Part shown: in pieces, positions 1 to 7,569 of the stretch | Layout: every line of letters starts with the position of its first letter | How positions within the stretch are numbered: position 1 is the first letter of the stretch | Notes under the pieces: generated by a model | Databases searched by the model: none | The model's input: only the letters and a program-made list of their open reading frames with translations | Told to the model about the DNA's origin: nothing | Assembly: GCA_029850535.1 (NCBI GenBank) | Contig: JARCRU010000048.1 | Coordinates: 1 to 33,231, forward strand | DNA from: Actinomycetota bacterium | GTDB lineage: Bacteria > Actinomycetota > Acidimicrobiia > Acidimicrobiales > RAAP-2 | DNA: 33,231 nucleotides | Direction of reading: 5' to 3' | Made by a program: the position numbers and the translations under genes

Positions 1-52
1 AGAATATTTGAGACGGTCCGTATACTGAACTGCAATGCCTTTCGTCCTTCGC

Positions 53-66
53 CCACGAGGTCGTGG
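53..66. promoter_or_regulatory. short dyad upstream of the secreted repeat protein
   Basis: CCACGA-gg-TCGTGG is a perfect 6-bp inverted repeat with a 2-base centre, about 35 bp before the first start codon. The -10-like TATACT at 21-26 lies upstream, so the dyad would be in the 5' leader. It could be an operator or a leader hairpin. No function is known; only the symmetry is seen. Confidence 0.25.
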
Positions 67-102
67 CTCCTGCGCCGTCCCTCATCGCTTCCCAGGAGAT
101 TC

Positions 103-1542
103 ATGAAGACCCCACGTCTCGCCCTCGCCCTACTCGCCCTGGGTGGGGCTCTCCTTCCGCTGTCCACTGCCAGCGCGCTGACGCTGGCCAAGGCCGCCAC
201 GTTGGGTCTGCCCTCGCCCAATAGCGGCCTCAACCAGGGCTACCTCCCGTTCCAATCGTGTTCCTCCGTCGGCAACTGTGCCGTGACCGGCATCTACCTC
301 GGTGCCCACAGTTACGCCACCGGGGTCATCGACTACGAGGTGAAGGGAGTCTGGCAGAGGCCGATCAGTGTCACGCCTCCCAATGGATACTCCGCCCTCA
401 AGGGCGTCACCATGGAGGGCCTCTCGTGTCCGAGTAACGGTAATTGCGTCGCGCTGGGCCAGTACGCCAGCGCGACCAATCAACTACCCTTCACCGTGAC
501 CGAAGTCAACGGTGCCTGGCAGAAGGGCGCCGCGGTCGCGCTACCGGTAGGGGCGATGACGACGGGCGAATCGGCCACCCCGCGCTCCATTGCCTGCGTC
601 TCGGTGGGAAATTGCACCATCGTGGGGACCTACTCCACCAACACCATCAAATTCGCCACCGAGGGCTTCATGAAGAACCAGGTTCACGGCGTCTGGCAGC
701 GTGCCGTGTCGCTGTCTCTGCCCCCGGGCACCAACGCCAATCCTTTCGTCACCCTCCCCCAGGTCGCCTGCTGGTCCCCGACCAGTTGTGTCGGCGTTGG
801 CTCGTACGTGGACGCCAACAACGTGTCGCACGCCCTCGTGGTCCCTGAGGTGAACGGCGTATGGAAGCGGGCCACCGACGTGGGTCTGCCCGGCAACGCC
901 AGCGCGTTCGCCGGCGCGCAATTCAACGAGGTGACCTGCACCGCTGACGGCTCGTGCCTCGCCGCGGGCACGTACAACACCATCACCGGCGCCGTGCAGC
1001 CCCTGGTCGCCCTCTCGGTGGCCGGGGTCTGGAATCGAGCTCACGAAGTCAACCTGCCCAACGCCGCCGCGAACCCTATGGCCCTGTTCTACGGCTTCAA
1101 GGGTGTGGCCTGCGCGAGCGCGGGCAATTGCTCGCTCGGCGGTCAGTACCTTGATCAGAGTGGCCACTACCAGGGCTTCCTCGACAATGTGGTGAACGGC
1201 AACCTTCAGCGAGCACAGGTGCTGACCCTGCCCTCGGGCGCGACGCAGTCGGGTCACAACGGAGGCGTGGTGAGCATCAGTTGCCCGAGTGTCGGTAACT
1301 GCGTCGCGGGCGCGGCCTACCTGAACACTCAGAACCAGTACGTCGCGCTCCTCGCGACGCAGAAGAATCACGTGTGGTCAACCGGTTCCACCGTCTCGCT
1401 TCCGGGCAGCGCCACCACCGTCGGTGTGGCGGGCGGCGTCTACTCCGTGCAATGCTTCACCGTCACCACGTGCCAGGCCTCGGGGAGTTACCAGTCGGGG
1501 GCCTCGCGCTACGACGGGTTCTCACTCGTGACCGGGGCCTAA
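103..1542 (+). CDS. secreted protein of eight Cys-x5-Cys repeats
   Basis: The 479-residue product starts with a typical signal peptide: MKTPR, a Leu/Ala-rich core, and a likely cleavage after STASA near residue 25. The rest is eight tandem units of 56-58 residues. Each has a Cys-x5-Cys pair (C53/C59, C109/C115, C165/C171, C223/C229, C279/C285, C337/C343, C394/C400, C451/C457). Full units follow the pattern (S/A)C-x-S-x-GNC-x3-G-x-Y, then a hydrophobic stretch, then VNGVW-x-RA and a closing LP. The last unit is cut short at the C-terminus. This suggests an extracellular beta-repeat or propeller-like protein with one disulfide per unit. I do not recognise a named family and see no catalytic motif. 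AGGAG at 91-95 precedes the ATG. The gene stands alone ahead of a response regulator. The reading frame is certain; the function is unknown. Confidence 0.85.
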   Translation: MKTPRLALALLALGGALLPLSTASALTLAKAATLGLPSPNSGLNQGYLPFQSCSSVGNCAVTGIYLGAHSYATGVIDYEVKGVWQRPISVTPPNGYSALKGVTMEGLSCPSNGNCVALGQYASATNQLPFTVTEVNGAWQKGAAVALPVGAMTTGESATPRSIACVSVGNCTIVGTYSTNTIKFATEGFMKNQVHGVWQRAVSLSLPPGTNANPFVTLPQVACWSPTSCVGVGSYVDANNVSHALVVPEVNGVWKRATDVGLPGNASAFAGAQFNEVTCTADGSCLAAGTYNTITGAVQPLVALSVAGVWNRAHEVNLPNAAANPMALFYGFKGVACASAGNCSLGGQYLDQSGHYQGFLDNVVNGNLQRAQVLTLPSGATQSGHNGGVVSISCPSVGNCVAGAAYLNTQNQYVALLATQKNHVWSTGSTVSLPGSATTVGVAGGVYSVQCFTVTTCQASGSYQSGASRYDGFSLVTGA

Positions 1543-1594
1543 ACGCCCACACCAGGTTTCATCTGAAGAGCACCGTCTCGTCGCGCCAACTTCA

Positions 1595-1632
1595 CCATGG
1601 GGTAACCCTGCCTACTTAGGGTTATCCCATGG
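1595..1632. terminator. 15-bp stem hairpin between secreted protein and response regulator
   Basis: Two 15-base arms (1595-1609 and 1618-1632) pair with a single G.T wobble around an 8-nt loop. The outer half of each arm is CCATGGG or its complement. No T-run follows, so it is either a GC-type transcription terminator for the secreted-protein gene, 52 bp after its stop, or a large operator about 68 bp before the response-regulator start. The symmetry is certain; the role is inferred. Confidence 0.5.
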
Positions 1633-1699
1633 CGCGCCTCGTACGGACTCCTCCCCCCGGTCGAGTACGGGGTCGTGCCTATTCTCAGAGGGTCGCGCG

Positions 1700-2401
1700 G
1701 TGAGCGCGATGGTCGAAACGGAGGGTCGCCAGTCGGTCCTCGTGGTCGAGGACGAAGAAAGCTACCAAGACGCCCTCGCGGTGGGCTTGGCCACCGAGGG
1801 CTTCGTGGTCGTCGGCGCCAAGACCCTGGCCGACGCGCGCGACATCCTCGCTCGCTCCACCCCCGACATCATTCTGCTGGATCTGATGCTGCCCGACGGA
1901 TCGGGGGTGGACTTCTGTCGCGAAGTGTTTCACTCGCGCGGCATCCCGGTCATCATGGTGACCGCGCGCACCAGTGAAGTCGACGTCGTCCTCGGTCTCG
2001 AGATCGGCGCGGCCGATTACGTCACCAAGCCCTATCGACTGCGCGAACTCGTGGCGCGCATGCGCGCCATTCTGCGCCGACCCCCGTCCACGAGCGACGA
2101 CGACTTCATCGTCTTTGGCGATCTCAAGATGGATTTCGTTCGACGCTCGGTGACCCGCAGCGGTATCGACATCGAACTCAGCCGCAAGGAGTTCGATCTC
2201 CTCGCCCTCTTCGCCTCGCACCTGGGCCAAGTGGTCACTCGTGAGGTCTGCCTCGATACCCTCTGGTGGGGGATGCAGCTCTCGGACACGCGAACCCTCG
2301 ACACCCACGTCAAGCGCCTGCGCCAGAAGATCGAGCTCGACCCCACCCAGCCTCGACACCTGGTGACCATCCGCGGGGTGGGCTTTCGCCTCGACGCCTG
2401 A
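1700..2401 (+). CDS. OmpR/PhoB-family response regulator, RegX3-like
   Basis: The 233-residue protein has an N-terminal receiver domain (about residues 12-125) and a C-terminal winged-helix DNA-binding domain (about 135-233). Receiver residues are all present: acidic pair E17/D18, phospho-acceptor D61 in LLDLMLPDG, T88 in MVTAR and K110 in YVTKPY. The DNA-binding end carries the family signatures KEFDLL, TLDTHVKRLRQKIE and LVTIRGVGFRL. The best match from memory is mycobacterial RegX3, the phosphate-responsive partner of SenX3. No histidine kinase or phoU lies nearby, so the regulator is an orphan here and its stimulus is unknown. The start is GTG at 1700, with AGAGGG about 7 nt upstream; an in-frame ATG at 1709 is the alternative. 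A large dyad (1595-1632) lies upstream and could be its own binding site. Confidence 0.9.
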   Translation: MSAMVETEGRQSVLVVEDEESYQDALAVGLATEGFVVVGAKTLADARDILARSTPDIILLDLMLPDGSGVDFCREVFHSRGIPVIMVTARTSEVDVVLGLEIGAADYVTKPYRLRELVARMRAILRRPPSTSDDDFIVFGDLKMDFVRRSVTRSGIDIELSRKEFDLLALFASHLGQVVTREVCLDTLWWGMQLSDTRTLDTHVKRLRQKIELDPTQPRHLVTIRGVGFRLDA

Positions 2402-2423
2402 GTTGCTCGTCGGGCACCGCGTC

Positions 2424-2429
2424 TAGGTT
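2424..2429 (+). promoter_or_regulatory. -10 element of a probable leaderless promoter for bcp
   Basis: TAGGTT fits the actinobacterial TANNNT -10 consensus and is followed by exactly 6 nt (ggtgat) before the ATG at 2436. There is no purine-rich ribosome-binding site in front of the ATG. The arrangement predicts a transcript starting at the A of the start codon. Confidence 0.5.
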
Positions 2430-2435
2430 GGTGAT

Positions 2436-2888
2436 ATGGACACCTCCGACCTAGCCCCCGACTTCACCTTGAGCGACAACCTCGGACAGAGTTTCACCCT
2501 CAGTGAAGCTCTACGCCACGGGCCCGTCGTCCTCTTCTTCTATCCGGCCGCCATGTCGCCGGGATGCACCAAAGAATCGTGTCACTTCCGTGATCTGGCG
2601 AGTGAGTTCGCCGCCGTCGGGGCGCAACGAGTCGGTATCTCGATGGATGACGTGCAGCGTCAGGCGAAGTTCGCCACGACCAATTCGCTCGACTACCCCC
2701 TGCTCGCCGACGTCGGAGGCACGGTCGCCGCCCTCTACGGTGTCAAGCGAGGGGTGGACCTGCTCAAGGTGCGACGCACCACCTTCGTCATCGGCACCGA
2801 TCAGCGAATCATCGAGAAGATATCGAGCGAACTCGCGATGCAAGTCCACGCCGATCGCGCACTGGCCGCGCTGGGCGCGCGCGGGTAG
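2436..2888 (+). CDS. bcp: peroxiredoxin, Bcp/PrxQ type
   Basis: This 150-residue thiol peroxidase would reduce hydrogen peroxide and organic hydroperoxides in the cytoplasm, usually with electrons from thioredoxin (trxA/trxB are about 26 kb away). The N-terminal LAPDFTLSD and the active-site segment FFYPAAMSPGCTKESC are typical of the AhpC/TSA fold. C44 is the peroxidatic cysteine and C49, five residues later, the resolving cysteine, as in the PrxQ atypical two-cysteine subclass. The family more often reads YPKD/A-x-TPGCTKEAC; MSPGC is a mild variant. The length matches the family (150-160). A TAGGTT -10 element 6 nt before the ATG suggests leaderless expression. The stop is directly followed by the convergent E2 gene, with no base between them. 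Confidence 0.93.
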   Translation: MDTSDLAPDFTLSDNLGQSFTLSEALRHGPVVLFFYPAAMSPGCTKESCHFRDLASEFAAVGAQRVGISMDDVQRQAKFATTNSLDYPLLADVGGTVAALYGVKRGVDLLKVRRTTFVIGTDQRIIEKISSELAMQVHADRALAALGARG

Positions 2889-4241
2889 TCACTGCGCCAG
2901 CAGCGACGTCGCGGGGTCCTCGAGGAATCCGGCGATGTGCGCCAGCACCCGCGAGGCCAGCGCCCCGTCGATCTGACGGTGATCGAAGGTCATCGAGAGT
3001 TCGAGGACGTCGCGCACGCAGAGTTCGTCGTGGTGCACCCACGGGGCTTTGGCGATCTGACCGACGCAGAGGATCGCCCCGGTACCCGGTGGCAGAATCG
3101 CCATCGCGGCGTCCACCTTGAAGGGTCCGACATTGGTGATCGTGAACGTCGTCCCCAACATGTCGGCGGGGGTCGTCGTGCCCTCACGGGCGGTCGCGAC
3201 GAGCGAGGACAGAGCCGTCGCCATTGCCCTCAGGTCGAGCTGGTCGGCGTCCTTGATGTTGGGCACGATGAGACCACGCGCCGTGTCGGCGGCGATGCCT
3301 AGGTTCATGTAGCGCCGCACGATCACCTCGTTGGCCGTCGCATCGAAACTCGAATTGATACCGGGATAGTGACGCGCGGCGTCGCACACCGCTAGGGCGA
3401 TGAAGGTCAAGGGCGAGATCCGCACGCCCGCTAGGTGAGGGTGCGCCTTGAGCGAACCGAGCAGTTCCATGGTCTTGGTGACGTCCGTGCGCACCCACAC
3501 CACGGCCTGGGGCTGTTGGGTGGTGCTCTGGAGCATCGCGTCGGCCATCGCCTTCAGCACGCCCTTGACCGCAAAACGCTCCTCACGCGCACCCGTCGAC
3601 CACGGCGCGATCTCTCGTCCGACGAATCGTGACGAGTCCGACGTCCGCGTCGACGCCACGTTCCTCGCCACCGAGGTCGTGACGGGGGTACTCTGGCGAT
3701 GCGCTCGCTCCAGGTCGTCGCGCGTGACGAGTCCATCGCGACCGGTGCCGGTGAGCGTTTCGAGATCGATTCCCCACTGCTTGGCGAGGAGTCGCACCGG
3801 TGGCGTCGTGCGCACCGCGCCGCGTCGCGGTGCTGCAGCGATCACTGGCTCGCCGTCGCGCGCGGGGCGTCGGCGCGAACGCCGCGAGGGGAGGCTCTCT
3901 TCGTTGGCCACACCGTAACCGATGAGCACCGGTTCGCGCCGCTGCTCATCAGGAACGTCGTGCACGACCTGTTTTTCGTTGGCGTGCGGGGCCGGTTCGC
4001 CACCGACGTCGAACGTCACCAACGGGGCGTTCACCTCCATGGTCTCGCCCTCTTGTCCGTGCAGGGTGAGGACGGTCCCGACGAAGGGGCTGGGCAGTTC
4101 GACCACCGCCTTGGCGGTCTCCACGTCGACGAGGGGCTGGTTGAGGGCCACCACGTCGCCGACCTTGACTTTCCACGTGACGATCTCGGCTTCGATGAGA
4201 CCCTCACCGACGTCGGGCAGTAAGAAGATTTCCTCGCTCAA
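2889..4241 (-). CDS. bkdC: 2-oxo acid dehydrogenase E2 (lipoyl acyltransferase)
   Basis: The 450-residue E2 core transfers the acyl group from the E1-bound intermediate to CoA through a swinging lipoyl arm. Domains in order: one lipoyl domain (1-80) with the lipoylated lysine K44 in DVETAKAVVELP; a variable linker; a peripheral subunit-binding domain (about 144-180, PPVRLLAKQWGIDLETLTGTG); and the catalytic domain ending in DHRQIDGA, where H421 and D425 are catalytic (HRVVDGA in most relatives). The single lipoyl domain and the E1alpha/E1beta partners upstream favour a branched-chain 2-oxo acid dehydrogenase like mycobacterial BkdABC, but a pyruvate substrate cannot be excluded. The start is TTG at 4241, overlapping the E1beta stop by 4 bp (TTGA), so translation is probably coupled. 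E3 is not in the window. Confidence 0.9.
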   Translation of the reverse strand: MSEEIFLLPDVGEGLIEAEIVTWKVKVGDVVALNQPLVDVETAKAVVELPSPFVGTVLTLHGQEGETMEVNAPLVTFDVGGEPAPHANEKQVVHDVPDEQRREPVLIGYGVANEESLPSRRSRRRPARDGEPVIAAAPRRGAVRTTPPVRLLAKQWGIDLETLTGTGRDGLVTRDDLERAHRQSTPVTTSVARNVASTRTSDSSRFVGREIAPWSTGAREERFAVKGVLKAMADAMLQSTTQQPQAVVWVRTDVTKTMELLGSLKAHPHLAGVRISPLTFIALAVCDAARHYPGINSSFDATANEVIVRRYMNLGIAADTARGLIVPNIKDADQLDLRAMATALSSLVATAREGTTTPADMLGTTFTITNVGPFKVDAAMAILPPGTGAILCVGQIAKAPWVHHDELCVRDVLELSMTFDHRQIDGALASRVLAHIAGFLEDPATSLLAQ

Positions 4242-5224
4242 CTCTCAAATCCCATCACTTGGTCCACCGCGTCGAGTACCCGGTCGACGCTGGGCCGATA
4301 CTCCTCCTCGATCCGTGCGGGCGGGTAGGGCACGTGGTAGCCGGCGACGCGCACCCCCGGCGCGCGCAGGGAGTAGAAGCAACGCTCGGTCAACTCCGCC
4401 ACGATCTCAGAACCCACCGACGCCGTGCGCGGGGCTTCTTGGACCACGACCAGTCGACCGGTCTTCTCGAGCGACGCGACCAGTGTGGGGAAGTCGACGG
4501 GCGCGATACCGCGCACGTCGATCACCTCGAGCGAGACGCCCTCCTTCGCCGCCGCGTCGGCGGCGCGCAGCATCGTCTTGACGCTCGAGCCGTAACCGAC
4601 CAGGGTCACGTCGCTGCCCTCTCGGCGCACGACGGCGTCGTAGAGGCCGTGGGGGGGGTTGTCGAGGTCCACCTCACCCTTCTCCCAGTAACGACTCTTG
4701 GGCTCACAGAAGATGATGGGGTCGTTGCTCTCGATGGACTGCTGGATCATCCAGTAGGCGTCATTGGGCGTCGAGCACGAGACCACGCGAAGACCTGGCG
4801 TGTGAGCGAAGTAGGCCTCGGGGCTCTCGGAGTGGTGCTCAATTGCTCCGATTCCGCCCTGGAACGGTAACCGGATCACCAGCGCCATGTTGTAGACGCC
4901 GTCGGATCGCTTGTGCAGTTTGGCGACCTGGCTGACGATCTGGTCGAAGGCCGGGAAGACGAAGCCGTCGAACTGCATCTCGCACACGCAGCGATAGCCG
5001 CGGATGGCCAGGCCCACCGCGGTACCCACGATCGCGGATTCGGCGAGGGGGGTGTCCACCACGCGGTCCTGACCGAAATCCTTCTGTAGCCCGTCGGTGA
5101 TGCGAAAGACCCCGCCGAGTTTGCCGATGTCCTCGCCCATCAAGAGGACCTTGGGATCCTTCTCCATCGCGCGACGTAGACCTTCGTTGAGCGCCTTGGC
5201 CATGGTCATCGTGGTCGTCGCCAT
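4238..5224 (-). CDS. bkdB: 2-oxo acid dehydrogenase E1 component, beta subunit
   Basis: This 328-residue beta subunit pairs with the E1alpha encoded immediately upstream to form the thiamine-diphosphate decarboxylase of a branched-chain or pyruvate dehydrogenase complex. It has the family start (MTMAKALNEGLRRAMEKDP), MGEDIG, the conserved DTPLAESAIVG segment, and a C-terminal transketolase domain with VIDVRGIAPVD. An invariant HHSESPEAYFAH-type active-site segment lies near the middle. The ATG at 5224 is chosen because GGAGG lies 6 nt upstream; a GTG at 5227 is also in frame and overlaps the E1alpha stop. The stop overlaps the E2 start by 4 bp, so the three genes form one translationally coupled operon. 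Confidence 0.93.
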   Translation of the reverse strand: MATTTMTMAKALNEGLRRAMEKDPKVLLMGEDIGKLGGVFRITDGLQKDFGQDRVVDTPLAESAIVGTAVGLAIRGYRCVCEMQFDGFVFPAFDQIVSQVAKLHKRSDGVYNMALVIRLPFQGGIGAIEHHSESPEAYFAHTPGLRVVSCSTPNDAYWMIQQSIESNDPIIFCEPKSRYWEKGEVDLDNPPHGLYDAVVRREGSDVTLVGYGSSVKTMLRAADAAAKEGVSLEVIDVRGIAPVDFPTLVASLEKTGRLVVVQEAPRTASVGSEIVAELTERCFYSLRAPGVRVAGYHVPYPPARIEEEYRPSVDRVLDAVDQVMGFES

Positions 5225-6294
5225 CACTCGCCTCCACCTTCACTCGCCAGTAGTTGCGCCATCTCGCGACGGCCCTCGTCGATCAGCGGATGCGGCTCGC
5301 TGTAAGCGTCATCGAACATCGACAAGGGGTCGGGACGACCCATGGCCAAGACGTCGTCGCGCAGCTTGAGCGCGATCGCGTCCGCCTCCTCACGCACCGA
5401 CTCGAAGGCCGTCGGCTTGATCTGATACTCGCGCACCAGGAGCGCCTTGATCCGCTCAATGGGGTCACGATGCTTCCACACCTCGACCTCGGCCTCGACG
5501 CGGTAGCGCGTGGGGTCGTCGGAGGTGGTGTGGGCCCCCATACGGTAGGTGTAGGCCTCGATCATGGTCGGTCCCCCACCGGCACGCGCATTCTCCAACG
5601 CCGCCTTCGTCACTTCGTAGCAGGCGAGCAGGTCGTTGCCGTCGACGCGCACCCCAGGAAACCCGAACCCTCGCGCGCGTCGAAAGAGCGGAACCTTGGA
5701 CTGCGTCGAGGAGGGCGTCGAGATGCCGAACTGGTTGTTCTGACAAAAGAACACCACGGGCGCGTTGAACGACGAGGCCCACACGAAGGCCTCGAGGACG
5801 TCACCCTGGCTCGAGGCGCCGTCGCCGAAGAACGTCAGCACCGCCTCGTCGGCGCCGTCGCGCTGCACGCCCATGGCGTAGCCCACGGCGTTGAGCACTT
5901 GATTGCCCAAGACGATGGTGGGGACGCTGTGACGGTACTTCTGAGGGTCCCACCCTCCGTTGCTCACCGCACGAAACATTCGCAACACCTGTTCGGGGGG
6001 CACACCCCGACACCAGGCGATGCCGTGCTCTCGATACGAGGGGAAGGTGAAATCCATGGGCGCCAGCGCGCGACCCGCACCGATCTGCGCACCCTCTTGA
6101 CCCTCGCTGGGCGCCCACAGCGCGAGTTGGCCCTGACGTTGCAGCGAAGTCGACTCATTGCACAGGCGCCGCACGATGACCATGTCGCGGTACATCGAAA
6201 GGATCCGGTCACCCGACAAGCTGCTGGTGTAGTCGGGGTGGTCAACCCGCTCGCCCTCGGGGGTTAGTAACTGGACTAGTTCCTCGTCGATCAT
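5224..6294 (-). CDS. bkdA: 2-oxo acid dehydrogenase E1 component, alpha subunit
   Basis: This 356-residue alpha subunit binds thiamine diphosphate and decarboxylates the 2-oxo acid, passing the acyl group to the E2 lipoyl arm. The cofactor motif runs from GDGASSQGDVLEAF to FCQNN, the GDG-x(about 25)-NN signature of E1 enzymes. A phosphorylation-loop-like segment, YRMGAHTTSDDPTRYR, follows and is typical of branched-chain and actinobacterial E1alpha. SEGQEGAQIG and the FPSYREHG active-site region are also present. The ATG at 6294 is chosen because AAGGAG sits 5 nt upstream; a TTG at 6297 is in frame. It is the first gene of the operon and is divergent from the MFS gene, with only 54 bp between start codons, so both promoters must lie in that gap. 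Confidence 0.93.
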   Translation of the reverse strand: MIDEELVQLLTPEGERVDHPDYTSSLSGDRILSMYRDMVIVRRLCNESTSLQRQGQLALWAPSEGQEGAQIGAGRALAPMDFTFPSYREHGIAWCRGVPPEQVLRMFRAVSNGGWDPQKYRHSVPTIVLGNQVLNAVGYAMGVQRDGADEAVLTFFGDGASSQGDVLEAFVWASSFNAPVVFFCQNNQFGISTPSSTQSKVPLFRRARGFGFPGVRVDGNDLLACYEVTKAALENARAGGGPTMIEAYTYRMGAHTTSDDPTRYRVEAEVEVWKHRDPIERIKALLVREYQIKPTAFESVREEADAIALKLRDDVLAMGRPDPLSMFDDAYSEPHPLIDEGRREMAQLLASEGGGE

Positions 6295-6336
6295 CAACGC
6301 TCCTTCGAGTCCTGCTCCCGAAACACCCTACTCTCG

Positions 6337-6342
6337 TAGAGT
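6337..6342 (+). promoter_or_regulatory. -10 element of a probable leaderless promoter for the MFS gene
   Basis: TAGAGT is followed by 6 nt (gtgccg) and then the ATG at 6349. It overlaps a short dyad, ACTCT-cgt-AGAGT (6330-6342), which could bind a regulator. No ribosome-binding site precedes the ATG. Confidence 0.5.
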
Positions 6343-6348
6343 GTGCCG

Positions 6349-7569
6349 ATGCCCCGGCTACTCGTGGACTGGAGTCCACTACGGCACAGCCGCAACTTCC
6401 GACTCCTCGTCATCGGCCAATTGTTCTCGCTCCTGGGCAGCAACGTCACCATGGTCGCGGTGCCCTACCAGGTGTACCGTGAGACCCATTCGAGCCTGTG
6501 GGTCGGTCTCGCCAGTCTCATCCAGCTCCCCTTTCTCATTGCGGGCTCGCTCTGGGGGGGCGCCTACGGCGACCGATTCGAGCGACGAACGCTGCTCGTG
6601 GTCGGCTCGATCATCGCGGCCGCGGCGAGCGGCGTCCTCGCCCTCAACGCCGCACTGAGCCAACACGACCTCGTGGTGCTGATCGCGCTGGCCGCCCTGG
6701 CCGCCGCGGCGGGCGGCTTCTCCGGTCCCGTGCGCCAGGCGGCGATGCCCACCATGTTGCGCGACGACCAGCTGGTGAGCGCCTATTCGCTCTACCAGAT
6801 CGTGGTGAACGTCTCCATCGTCGCTGGTCCCTCGCTGGCCGGCGTGTTGCTGGCCTCGGTGAGCCTGTCCTCGTGCTACCTCGTCGACGCCCTGACCTTC
6901 GTGGCCCTCGCCGGCGCCACTTTCATGATGACGCCGATCTCCTCTCCTCGCACCAACAATTCCCACGCGCTCTTTCGCGCGATTCTCGAAGGATTTGGCT
7001 ACGTCCGACGCCACGCGGTGGCGCAGGCGGTGTACCTCGCCGACCTCAACGCCAACGTCTTCGGACTTCCGCGCGCGCTCTTTCCGGCGTTGGCCCTCAC
7101 CGTCTACCACGGCGGACCGCGCACGCTGGGACTGCTCTACGCGGCGCCGGGTATCGGCGCCCTCCTGCTCGCCACCTTCGCGGGGTGGATCAACCGCGTC
7201 ACCCGACGAGGGCGCACAGTCTTATTGGTCATCGTGGTGTGGGGGGCCGCGATGACCGCGTTGGGTGTCGTGCACGTTCTCTGGTTCGCCGTGATCGTCC
7301 TGGCCGTCGCTGGAGCGATGGACATGGTCTCCGCGGTGCTGCGCGCGACGATCCTGCAACTCGCCATCACCGACGAGTTCCGCAGTCGGGTCTCGGCCAT
7401 CCAAATGGCGGTGGTGACTGGCGGGCCCCGCCTGGGCGACGCCGAATCCGGCGTCGTGGCCGGCTTCACCTCGACTGAGTTCTCGATCGTCTCAGGGGGT
7501 CTGGCCTGCCTCGTGGGAGTCGGCCTGTTGGCGTGGCGCCGACCCAGCTTCTGGAGCGCCCCCGTGTAG
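6349..7569 (+). CDS. major facilitator superfamily exporter
   Basis: This 406-residue membrane protein has about 12 predicted hydrophobic segments spread over its whole length. The loop between the second and third segments carries GGAYGDRFERRTLL, the MFS motif A (G-x3-DR-x-x-R-R). The SRNFRLL start and the motif-A variant resemble the EntS/MFS_3 group of drug or siderophore exporters. The substrate cannot be told from sequence. The ATG at 6349 is preferred because TAGAGT lies 6 nt before it; GTG at 6343 is the alternative. The last 78 bp overlap the 3' end of convergent rlmN, which codes on the opposite strand. Confidence 0.87.
   Translation: MPRLLVDWSPLRHSRNFRLLVIGQLFSLLGSNVTMVAVPYQVYRETHSSLWVGLASLIQLPFLIAGSLWGGAYGDRFERRTLLVVGSIIAAAASGVLALNAALSQHDLVVLIALAALAAAAGGFSGPVRQAAMPTMLRDDQLVSAYSLYQIVVNVSIVAGPSLAGVLLASVSLSSCYLVDALTFVALAGATFMMTPISSPRTNNSHALFRAILEGFGYVRRHAVAQAVYLADLNANVFGLPRALFPALALTVYHGGPRTLGLLYAAPGIGALLLATFAGWINRVTRRGRTVLLVIVVWGAAMTALGVVHVLWFAVIVLAVAGAMDMVSAVLRATILQLAITDEFRSRVSAIQMAVVTGGPRLGDAESGVVAGFTSTEFSIVSGGLACLVGVGLLAWRRPSFWSAPV

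Noticed and set aside
5254..6267. 337-codon open frame antisense to the E1alpha gene
   Set aside because: E1alpha has all its motifs; the antisense product is His/Arg/Gly-rich, as expected for a shadow frame.
6498..7478. 326-codon frame in another phase inside the MFS gene
   Set aside because: Arg/Pro/Gly-rich, no hydrophobic pattern; the MFS frame is clear.
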